This document shows, piece after piece, positions 35,415 to 45,384 of a stretch of 64,000 bases of DNA. The position numbers were made by a program, and so were the translations under genes. The stretch is taken from positions 57,894,892 to 57,958,891 of the forward strand of contig NC_079208.1 in the NCBI RefSeq assembly GCF_026745355.1. Reading direction: 5' to 3'. A model generated the notes under the pieces. The model saw only the letters and a list, made by a program, of their open reading frames with translations. It ran no database searches and was not told the DNA's origin. Numbering within the stretch: position 1 is the first letter of the stretch; every line of letters begins with the position of its first letter. This DNA is from Beta vulgaris subsp. vulgaris. Taxonomy: Eukaryota; Streptophyta; Magnoliopsida; Caryophyllales; Amaranthaceae.

Positions 35415-35605
35415 TAAGGCGAATCTAACAAGATCCCACGTGATTATGTTTTTTTATATATACAAATGATAATATTCGGTCAAAGATTTTAAAGTTTGAC
35501 CCACCAAAAATGAAGTAGGCACTATATTATGGGACGGAGGGAGTACTTGCAAAAATTACCGTAATAAAAGGGAAATGAGAACTATATTTTGAGACGAAGG
35601 GAGTA

Positions 35606-36277
35606 ACATTTTATCACCCCTCTAAAATGTGGTGGGTAGAAGTTGGAACTAAAATCCAATACACAAATTTGCAATAAGATTTAAAGCTATAAATATTATG
35701 CAAACCCAGAAAAAACGGTTAAAGACAATAAAATTTACGAACAGATCAGTTGCAGTACTTGGAGATCTGATAGAAATACTTAGTATAGTCAACTTGACTC
35801 AGTCATTGTTCTTTTTTGTGTGTGTTAGCATGTTCTAAGAAGTTTCGTGGATTATACTATAATTATCGCATACTATGATTTCAAAGTTCCACAGTTTTCA
35901 TTCAAATCTTATATTATTTCCACATTAGCTTTTATAACTCATTATTAGATACCTGAATCTTTGTTTAAAATGTCAACACTCTCTCAAAATTCTAACTTTT
36001 GACCTTTCTTCAACTTCCTGTTGAGATTCGTACCTTTTGCTTTTTCTGGGTGTACTTTTGTCGGTTTGATTTTGATGTATTTTGGATGAAAATTTATGTT
36101 TGAACATCAAATTATGTGGATTTTAATCTAAAGTTTTGATCTTGGGATTATTATTTCATTGCCCACTAACTGTTTGATGTTTTGTCTGTTTGAAACTCTG
36201 TGATTTCCATACATGTTCTTTGATTCCTGTTTTAAGTCTCTAATTTGACTTTTGAAATCACTTGATATTTTGTGAAA
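35606..36277 (+). promoter_or_regulatory. Upstream region and leader of the GRAS gene at 36278
   Basis: A TATA-like CTATAAATATT lies near 35688. The ~550 bp between it and the ATG probably includes a leader intron, as is common in this family, but I could not fix its borders. Confidence 0.45.
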
Positions 36278-38362
36278 ATGTATTTTATCCCTGAAAAAGG
36301 ATATCATCCAAGGATTTTAGGTTCTCAAGATTGTGTTAATGGAAATGGGTCTTTTCAAAACTATGGATTTCATGAAGAATCCATATCCTTAAATGACATA
36401 AATAATGATTTTTATCATCAGACCCATGAAGATAGTCCAGGAATACCTGATTTTCCTGATGCTTGCCTAAAGTTTATGAATGATATTCTCATGGAAGAAG
36501 ATTTGGATGGTAGGCTTGCTAATTTGCAGGACTATCATGCCCTGCAAGCCACTGAGAAATCATTCTATGATGCTCTTGGGGAGACTTACCCACCTTCTGT
36601 TGATCAAACGCTGTCGTCGTTTGGTGGAACCATAGAGGCCTCAGGTGATCTCAACAATAGTTGCTATGCTGCCAGTGTTGAGTCCAATAGGCTGATCCAT
36701 CATAGTCAGTCAGAGGGTTTTCAACAGGCAGATGATACTTATCATTATGTGTTGGAGTCAACTTCAGAGTGTTCTGGTTCAAGCAGTAGTTTCAATTGTT
36801 TGAGGGATGGACTTGCAGACTCTCCTGTCAGTACACTATTTGACAATGAGCTAAGTTATGTAGTCAATTCTGGGATGAGTCGAGCGTACAAGGAGAAGAA
36901 CTCTAAGGATATAGAAGGGCAAGACGAAAAGAGGGAAGAAGTGGATAATGGTAATGTGTCTAAGGGAAGGAAGAATCATCAAAGAGAAAGTAGTAGTTAT
37001 CTGGAGGAAAGGAGTGCTAAGCAAGTAGCTTCTAGTAATGAAGAGTATGCAGTAATGGAGAAATTTGATGATGTACTGATTAGCAAGACAGGAAACGACG
37101 ATATTTCACCTGGTATCAGCAAAATTACAGTCAATGAAGCTAGGGAAGATTTACAAAAGGATGAGAATCCAAAAGGGTCTAAGAGCAAGCGTAGATCATC
37201 GCGTGGTAAGAAAAAGACGAATAGAGAAGTGGTGGATCTTAGGACTCTCCTCATTCAGTGTGCAGAAGCAGTAGGAATCTGTGATTTTGCAACTGCAAAT
37301 GAGCTACTCAAGCAAATTAGGCAGCACGCTACGCCATTTGGAGATAGTGTACAGAGGGTAGCGCATCACTTTGCAAATGGCCTTGAAGCACGTATGACTG
37401 GCACTGGATCAGATTTATACAAAGCTTCTGATTGGAAGCGATTTTCACCCTCTGATATCTTGAAAGGTTATAGACTATATGTTTCAGCTGTTCCTTTTCA
37501 GAGGACAACGTATTTCTTAGCAAATCAAACCATAGCAAAGCTGGCTGAAAAGGCACCAAAAATCCACATTGTTGATTTTGGTATCTTTTTTGGTTTCCAA
37601 TGGCCCTGTCTTATTCAAACTCTAGCAAGTAGACCTCTTGGTCCTCCGAGACTTAAGATAACGGGGATAGATAATCCCAGGAGCGGTTTCAGACCTGCAC
37701 AAACAATTGAAGAGACAGGGCGAAGGTTAGCAGGTTACTGTGAGAGGTTTGGGGTGCCTTTCGAGTTTCAGGCCATTGCACAACACTGGCATACTGTGAG
37801 TCCTAAGGATGTAAACATTGAAAGGGATGAGCTAGTTGTTGTCTCTTGCTTTTACCAATCAAAAAGACTCCCCGATGAGACTGTTGATGTTAATAGTCCG
37901 CGGGATAGCTTCTTGAGGTTGGTAAGGAGCCTGAATCCTGATCTTTTCATCCATGGTGTTATCAATGGCACATTCAATGCCCCCTTCTTCATTACTCGGT
38001 TCAGAGAGGCTCTATACCACTACTCTTCTTTGTTTGATGTGTTCGAAGCTACCATGCTTAATGAGGATCGTGAGAGGCAACTGATTGAGAATTATTTGTA
38101 TGGTAAAGATGCCATGAACATAGTAGCATGTGAGGGGAGTGAGAGAATTGAGAGGCCTGAGACTTACAAGCAGTGGAATGTCCGCCATCAGAGGGCTGGA
38201 TTCATGCAGGTACCGCTAGATCAGGGGATCATAAATAGAGCAAGGGCAATGGTGAGGGCGAATTACCATAAGGATTTTATGCTAGAGGAAGACAAGCATT
38301 GGATGGTCCAAGGTTGGAAAGGAAGGATTTTCAGTGCCATAACCTGTTGGAAACCGGCTTAA
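36278..38362 (+). CDS. GRAS transcription regulator, LISCL (SCL14/SCL9-like) subfamily
   Basis: Plant-specific nuclear transcriptional regulator; SCL14-type members act with TGA factors on stress and detoxification genes, but the role of this copy is unknown. A single coding exon of 694 aa starts at the ATG reading MYFIPEKG. The acidic N-terminal half has the LISCL motifs FPDACLKFMNDILMEEDLD and ATEKSFYDALGE. The GRAS domain fills the last ~375 residues: LHRI (VVDLRTLLIQCAEAV), VHIID (IHIVDFGIFFGFQWP), LHRII (RRLAGYCERFGVPFEF), PFYRE (FIHGVINGTFNAPFFITRF) and SAW (HWMVQGWKGRIF). It ends ITCWKPA. It is intact and clearly diverged from the three minus-strand copies at 45385-63484. Confidence 0.95.
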   Translation: MYFIPEKGYHPRILGSQDCVNGNGSFQNYGFHEESISLNDINNDFYHQTHEDSPGIPDFPDACLKFMNDILMEEDLDGRLANLQDYHALQATEKSFYDALGETYPPSVDQTLSSFGGTIEASGDLNNSCYAASVESNRLIHHSQSEGFQQADDTYHYVLESTSECSGSSSSFNCLRDGLADSPVSTLFDNELSYVVNSGMSRAYKEKNSKDIEGQDEKREEVDNGNVSKGRKNHQRESSSYLEERSAKQVASSNEEYAVMEKFDDVLISKTGNDDISPGISKITVNEAREDLQKDENPKGSKSKRRSSRGKKKTNREVVDLRTLLIQCAEAVGICDFATANELLKQIRQHATPFGDSVQRVAHHFANGLEARMTGTGSDLYKASDWKRFSPSDILKGYRLYVSAVPFQRTTYFLANQTIAKLAEKAPKIHIVDFGIFFGFQWPCLIQTLASRPLGPPRLKITGIDNPRSGFRPAQTIEETGRRLAGYCERFGVPFEFQAIAQHWHTVSPKDVNIERDELVVVSCFYQSKRLPDETVDVNSPRDSFLRLVRSLNPDLFIHGVINGTFNAPFFITRFREALYHYSSLFDVFEATMLNEDRERQLIENYLYGKDAMNIVACEGSERIERPETYKQWNVRHQRAGFMQVPLDQGIINRARAMVRANYHKDFMLEEDKHWMVQGWKGRIFSAITCWKPA

Positions 38363-38839
38363 ATAGATCAAAGTAGTTCCATTGTATCCGAAGCCAAAAA
38401 AGAAACTGAATATTTCCCCTTCATTAGAAATGGACATAGTAGCTGAAATTTTTCTATGAATCTCAAGGAGTTTTTTTTTTGGGTGGAAGTTTGTAATTTC
38501 AAAGTCTCTAATTTGAGTTCACTTTTATGAAGTTCAATGACTGATTTACCAGTTCAATGTTACTATCTTTTTTATTGGTTTATAGTTTATACAATCATTG
38601 GTAATTTTGATTGGTTCCTGGTGATTTTTGTGCCTAGTTCAAGTTTTGTTCCAGGTTCTCCCGTTTTAATCAGTTTTTCATATGGCACTTGGACTTAGTC
38701 CACATGGTGGTATTTCCAAAGAATCTCAACTGATCTCACTCAAGCAAGCAGAAAGGATTTTCCGGGTATATGCTTTTTTGCATTCTTCTGCGAGGTAATG
38801 ATTCGTCTTTCATCTGCTGAAACATTTTATGCAGTACAC

Positions 38840-38998
38840 CAGTGTTACCTAATTCGCTAAACCCTACGAAGTGCAATCAAGAAAAGTGAAATGGTATATG
38901 GTAGTGGTGTTAGTGTATACCTTTGGGCTAACTCAACAAAATTAGGTAGCGAATTGCATAACCGTACCCAAATTTGTACCATGAGTTAGGTAACACTG
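38840..38998. mobile_element. Short hAT-type MITE with 8-bp target-site duplication
   Basis: The perfect 13-bp ends CAGTGTTACCTAA and TTAGGTAACACTG are flanked by CAGTACAC (38832-38839) and CAGTAAAC (38999-39006), 7 of 8 identical. Length is 159 bp. It lies ~480 bp after the GRAS stop codon. Confidence 0.82.
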
Positions 38999-40128
38999 CA
39001 GTAAACTGATGCACCATGGATCTTTTGACGTTTTTATTTATTTTTTATTATAACAAGATGAACATGTTTCAGTTAGAGAATCCAACTCATTTTTAGAAAG
39101 TATCTGTCAAGTAAGTTACGTGAAAATGCTATGATCTTCAATTGTATAGATTCTCAAGGTACATACTTGCTGTGAATCAGAAGTGCACTGAATTAGTTAG
39201 TCAAAAGTTACATGCTGATGTTTCTTTTATTAGCTTCTAAAACTCTGTCAAGCTATTACTATGAGTCAGAGGCTGCCTTTTAATCAAAAGATACAACAAT
39301 ATGCTAATTAGGTGATGATTCATTATGTTCGATTTAAAATTGGTTCGTGTTTATCCGAGTCTATTGAGATTTGGGTGTTAATTAGCTTATTAAAGTATGA
39401 AAATTAATCAAAGATTACTCACATCAACATTTTCAGCCTGGTTCAGGTCAACTTCGGTCATGTAATCTTGGTTTTTTCTTTCTTTTTCTTGAAAGGATGT
39501 AATGTTGTTTGGGTTTGGGTCAGATACTTGGAAATTCGGATTCGATAATTAATTACGGGTTAGTTTGCTAGCTGTAATCAGTTCATCATCTATGATATGA
39601 TTCTTGACAAAACATGTCAACTTTTCTATGGACAAGGAACTAGCTTATTAATGTGTTTGCAACATCCCCACGTACCCTAAGAAGAGGAAAAAAGGGAGGG
39701 GAAGGCAAAATTCTCATATATAACTGGTCATAAAAGATCAAAAGACAGAAATAAAGGAAGTTCATTAAGATTTGTAGGATGTTCTATGTCTTTTCTGTAT
39801 AGCAATAAATCCTCCATGGACAAAATATTCAAAGGAATCAACACAAATATGGAAACTTCCATATAATTATCTGACTAGATGTTAGCTTTTTAACTTTTTT
39901 TACTGGAAAATCTGCACGTATAGTTTTCTTGCAGAAAAGATAAAGTACTATTATAACATCACAGACATAGCATGATGGTAAGAAACTTACCTAAATTGCA
40001 CCTTATAGTTTTCTTGGGAGAAAGGACTCATTAGCTATATATTCTGCAATCTGTAATCTCTACATACACATTAACTAGCCACATTTAATTTCAATTTGTT
40101 CTCTATAACTTCATTATTAGTTAAACTA
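38999..40128 (+). other. Spacer and upstream region of sucrose synthase
   Basis: No gene or clear repeat. A TATA-like GCTATATATTC near 40033 could serve the sucrose synthase gene, leaving ~60-90 bp of leader, but a more distant promoter with a leader intron is also possible. Confidence 0.45.
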
Positions 40129-43100
40129 ATGGCTGCTAATCTTAAGGAGCATTTGGATGAAACATTATCCACTCACCACAATGAGATCCTCACATTCTTC
40201 TCAAGGTTCTTTTCCCCCACTATATTCCGAGTCAATTTTATTTATGCTTGTAGTATGTTATATAGTCTTTTTCTTATTTATTTATGAACTATGATGCAGA
40301 GTTGAGACCCATGGGAAAGCAATCCTCCAGCGTCAGCAACTGCTTGCTGAATTCGAAGGATTAAAACTTGCTGATGGGTTTTTTGCTGAAGTTATTAGGT
40401 CCGCTCAGGTACTCAAGGCGTACTAAGTCCTTGTTCACATTCTGAAAGTCATATGATTCCTATGTTTTGATGTTTTCTGATCTCTAAATGATTTCTGCAG
40501 GAAGCAATTGTTTCCCCTCCATCAATTGCTCTTGTTATTCGTCAGAATCTTGGTGTCTGGAATTACATCTCTTTCAACGTCAAGGATCTCGTCTTTAAGG
40601 AACTGACTACAACAGAGTTTCTGATCCTAAAAGAGATGGTGGTTGAGGAGAAGTTAATAAAAAGAGAATTTAACTTTAAAGCCTTAATAATAACTTTCCC
40701 CATACCATAATGTGTATATATATATTGTAATTGTGGTTTTATGTAATGCAGATTGAACGAAAAGTTTGTACTTGAGTTGGACTTTGAGCCATCTACTGGA
40801 TCATTAAACCTCCCATCTCTTCCCAAGTCAATTGGTAATGGCATTGAGTTCCTCAACCGCAACCTTTCTTCTAAGATGTTCCAAGACAGAAAAAACATGG
40901 TTTTTCTTCTTGATTTTCTCCGAGCTCACCATTACAAAGAAAAGGTAACAATGAAACCCGTCATTTACTTGTCAGTTACTAATAACTAACAAAATTTTGA
41001 TGTTTGATGTTAAACTTTATGTTTTGGGTGCAGTCTCTAATGTTGAATGACAAAATTCAGAATCTGAATGGTCTGAAGTCTGCTTTGCTAGAGGCACAAC
41101 AGTATCTAGTTACTCTTCTTCCTACTACTTCATACTCTGACTTCGAGCAGAAACTTCAGGAGTTTGGCTTTGAGAGAGGTTGGGGTGACACTGCTGAGCG
41201 TGTTTTGGGTATGATCAATCTGCTTCTAGACCTCACAAATGCTCCTGATCCATGCACCCTAGAGAAGTTTCTTAACAGAATCCCTTTGGTTTTTAATCTC
41301 GTGATTTTATCTCCTCATGGTTACTTTGCCCAGGAGAACGTCTTGGGGTATCCTGACACTGGTGGCCAGGTTACCATAACTACTTGAATCAAAGAAAGAA
41401 CTGTCATTATCTTTTCAATTCATTATGGATGTTCATATGATTTTCATGTGTGTATAGGTGGTGTATATCTTGGACCAAGTTCGTGCATTAGAAGCTGAAA
41501 TGCTTCAACGTATTCAGCAGCAAGGGCTCGATATAATCCCTCGAATCCTCATTGTAGGTTTTTGCTTTACTTCCAGTGTTTCCTTGGTCTAACATCTACT
41601 GACTACTCATTCTGCTATCTGCCTACTAAATTGCTTTAACAGGTCACTCGTCTGCTGCCAAATGTTGTGGGGACCACCTGTGGGGAGCGCCTTGAGAAGG
41701 TTAATGGGACCCAGAACGCTCACATCATTCGTGTTCCCTTCAGAACCGAGAAAGGAATGGTAAGCAGATGGATATCAAGATTTGAAGTGTGGCCTTACCT
41801 AAAGACTTTCACTGAGGTAATATCACAAACTAACCTGTTATTTTATTTTATTTCTTTAAACAAGTTACATAAATTAGAGATGGCCAATCCCTATCGCAGG
41901 GAGAGTGCTAGCTGAACTACAACAAACACTCCCCCCTTGCCCTTTACGAGAATCGATCCTGCACCCCTGGGATTGGGAGATGAGTTGGTAAATCAACTCT
42001 ATTCCACTTGATTCTCACCAACATCTCTTTGCTTGTTTATATTCAAACCATTATAAAATGGAAAACCTCTATCTATTTTGTACTTAGGATGTGGCAAAGG
42101 AAATTTCTGAGGAGCTGCAAACGACGCCTGATTTAATAATCGGAAACTACAGTGATGGCAACATTGTTGCCTTACTCTTGGCACAAAAATTAGGTGTCAC
42201 AATGGTGTGTTCATTGTCCATTTATGATCCTTTGTTTTTAGTCTTTTTATTGGAAACTGTTTCCTCATTTATCTTTGCTATACTTGAAGTGTACGATTGC
42301 TCACGCACTAGAGAAGACGAAATATCCAAATTCAGATGTGTATTGGAAGAAATTTGAGGACAAGTACCACTTTTCCTGTCAGTTCACAGCTGATCTTATT
42401 GCCATGAACTACACTAATTTCATCATCACCAGTTCTTTCCAAGAGATTGCCGGAAAGTAAATATCCCTGTTTACTGACATTTCTAAGCATCTTTTTATCT
42501 TTTACCAAATTTTGTTGATCATGCCATAAAATATAATGCCAGTATGTACTATTTCACAGTAAGAACACAGTTGGACAGTACGAGTCTCACATGGCATTCA
42601 CTCTTCCTGGATTATTCCGAGTTGTGAATGGAATCAATGTCCTTGATCCCAAATTCAACATCGTTCCACCAGGAGCTGATGTGTCCATATACTTCCCCTA
42701 CTCTGAAAAGGAGAGGAGACTTCCTCAACTACACCCCGGACTTGAAGAACTGCTTTATGGCTCTATTGAGAACCAAGAACACATGTAAAGTCAAAACTTC
42801 CCTCACGCTTTCTTATTTGCACTGCATTAGCTTATAATACATGCTAAGATTCTCAAACAATCATTATTAATCAAGGTGTGTGCTCAAAGACCGGAACAAA
42901 CCGATCATATTTTCAATGGCAAGGTTAGACCGGGTGAAGAATATCACAGGACTCGTGGAATGGTATGGCAAGAACAAGAGGCTCCGAGAGTTAGTGAACC
43001 TAGTGGTAGTGGCTGGAGACCGGAGCAAGGAGTCTCAGGACATTGAGGAGAGGGATGAGCTGAAGAAGATGTATGAACTCATTAAAAAATACAACTTGAA

Positions 43101-44224
43101 TGGGATATTTAGGTGGATATCGGTTCACATGAACAGAATGCAGAATGGGGAACTTTACAGGTACATAGCAGATACAAAGGGAGCCTTTGTTCAGCCTGCA
43201 TTATATGAGGGCTTTGGATTGACTGTCATTGAAGCAATGACCTCTGGTTTGCCAACTTTTGCAACTTGTAATGGTGGTCCTGCCGAGATTATAGTTCATG
43301 GAAAGTCTGGGTTCCATATTGATCCTTACAAAGGTGATAAAGCAGCAGACATAATAGTTGATTTCTTTGAGAAGTGCAAGCTTGATCCTACTCATTGGGA
43401 GCGTATCTCAAATGGTGGCCTTGAACGAATTCAAGAGAAGTAAGCTCAGAATTTCATTCAGAAATTAAAGCTGTGTGTTTTCTTTTTCACTGTCTCTAAT
43501 GTTCTATGCCTATATTCACTTGCTTTGCTTGAAATTGTGCAGATATACATGGAAGATATACTCAAAGAAGCTGCTCACATTAGCTGGGGTTTATGGGTTT
43601 TGGAAGTATGCTTCTGAGCCTGATAAACGAGAGGCTAATAGATACATTGAGATGTTGTTGGCCCTTGGATATAACAAGTTGGTGAGTTGGTTATGCTTTA
43701 CTTATGATCTGCACCTTTTCTAATTCTGTTTGTAAAACCACATCTTCCTTTCAACAGAATATGATTCACTTCATATCCTTTTTTTTCCCAATTCCTGTCT
43801 CTTTATCTGATCACTGTATTCAGAATCGGAAATTTAATTTCTACAAGAAACTAGAGTGGAAATGGATACCCCTTGTATCATTGTGTTTGGATTGATGAGT
43901 ACTATTATTATTATTACTATTATCATGATTGAACAAAAATGAAAGGAAAATTACTTCATTTTCTTAAGCCCATATACGTTCTGCCTTGCCTTCACCAGTA
44001 GTATAGCAAACCATAACTGCATCTTTTACTTATTTTGCGCGTATTTTCAGTATTTGCAACCTTCACTTTTTGCGCGCTTTTTGTCTCTACAATTTCTACA
44101 ACTGTGTTCAGTTTCTGTATGTGTTAACGCTTAACTTACGTTCACCAAGATCCAAACAGAGCTTAACTGATGTTTTCTCTTTGCTTTTCTGCAGGCAGAA
44201 TCAGTTCCTCTAGCTGTGGAGTAG
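40129..44224 (+). CDS. SUS: Sucrose synthase
   Basis: Reversible cleavage of sucrose with UDP to UDP-glucose and fructose, feeding cellulose, starch and respiration. Thirteen exons join in phase: 40129-40205, 40300-40408, 40501-40652, 40752-40944, 41034-41369, 41458-41553, 41643-41816, 42088-42204, 42290-42456, 42560-42784, 42876-43439, 43543-43681, 44195-44224, giving 792 aa. Family landmarks: [72 protein letters not shown], and the GT-B glycosyltransferase domain with [29 protein letters not shown] and an E-X7-E motif ([12 protein letters not shown]). It ends ESVPLAVE. The N-terminus is shorter than usual ([13 protein letters not shown]), lacking the segment with the regulatory serine. The exon 3 donor AA|GTTAAT was chosen because only it keeps phase. 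Confidence 0.95.
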
Positions 44225-45384
44225 ATGAGAAAAGATTTGGGTTTGGGTGTACCTTGTTAGGACTTAAGAGCCTTGTTTTCTAGGAGGGAGTTTCTCCTTT
44301 TTAATGTGCTTTTGGTTTCATTTTTAGTACTCATATCATATCCCTATGTTATACTACTAAGTAATAAGTTTTACAAGTCCTATGGATTCCTAGAGAGCTC
44401 AAGAAGTTGTGTATTATACAATTTGCACCTGTACTTGATGATTCTGATTATAATAAAAGTGGGGATTTATTTTTACTTCATCAAACTATTAAGAACTGGC
44501 ACAAAATTTTATCGGAAGCCAAAGAGAAAAAAAATAAAAAAATACCGAATCGATGTTGGAAATCCATGGGTAAATGCCTTAAAATAGAGTAAGGTTGTAT
44601 TTCGCAAAAAAAAAGTCTATAGTTGTCATGTTTCTCGCAAGAAATAATATATAAAAGGTCTATTTTGACAAATATCCAAAAGAATGTTTATTAAAAATAT
44701 ATGTATAATATATTCGTTTTACCTTGCGTAATTATCTTTTATTAGCCATATGCTTAATGATTTCAAAGTTCACTATCCAACCCCCTAAGTATGTCATGAC
44801 TATATCGAATTGCCATTAATGACTAGCGGATGTTACTCTGTCAATCATCTTATTACTTCCTTTCTTCCACCTTAACACTGCATCAATCATCTTGTTACTT
44901 GCCATGTAAACCAATAAAACACTGAAATAATATTAACACATATTACCTAAGGTTTCATTTAAAATAATTGTATTGATCAGTGATAAAAGCAAGTTAGTAA
45001 TTTATTTTCATATTGTAACCATTTGTTGGAGTAGCTTTTCTTTTTGTCATTTTATGAAAACTCTATGAAGTTTAGCACTGGGTTTAAGTATACCTGTGAA
45101 TTTAACAAGTAAATGAGGTAATTTCTTTTGTTGTATAATTGACCAAGAAACATAATGTTATACTCCATAGAAGCTCTTTAACCAACAAATCTAATTAACA
45201 TCTTTGTTTGTTTCTTTGACAATTGTAGTTCTCAGGCAATGGATCCAGGTTCAAATCCCGAAAAACGCAAACAATAAAAATAGTCTTAACCACAAAATTA
45301 AAGAACACCATATTACAAAAATTGAAGAGGGGATGGGGGGAAGTAAGGCTAAACATGAACTTATGCAGCAGAGGTACTTAGTTG
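44225..45384. other. Convergent 3' region of sucrose synthase and GRAS gene
   Basis: The sucrose synthase 3' UTR probably ends near AATAAAAG at about 44452. The minus-strand GRAS 3' UTR occupies about 45270-45384; it is conserved with 56095-56176 and 61340-61420 (shared CACCATATTACAAAAATTG). No gene in between. Confidence 0.55.

Larger units (their letters stand above)
34190..35543. mobile_element. Inner Stowaway-like MITE, carrying two further insertions
   Basis: TA-flanked ends TTCCCTCCGTCTCATAATAT and ATATTATGGGACGGAGGGAG match closely. Removing the two elements at 34260-34567 and 34633-35414 leaves about 260 bp, a normal Stowaway size. It belongs to the subfamily of 11637-11999. Confidence 0.88.
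33951..35603. mobile_element. Outer Stowaway-like MITE, split by later insertions
   Basis: TA-flanked ends CTTCATTCGTCCCAAAATAT and ATATTTTGAGACGAAGGGAG form the outer inverted repeats. About 300 bp of the span is the element itself; the rest is the inserted element at 34190-35543. Confidence 0.82.

Noticed and set aside
36272..36277. GTG start two codons upstream of the GRAS ATG
   Set aside because: Plant nuclear genes use ATG; the first ATG at 36278 was taken.
41876..42010. Possible SINE in sucrose synthase intron 7
   Set aside because: GGGATTGGGAGATGAGTTGG-type sequence looks repeat-derived, but no A/B boxes, tail or duplication could be fixed.
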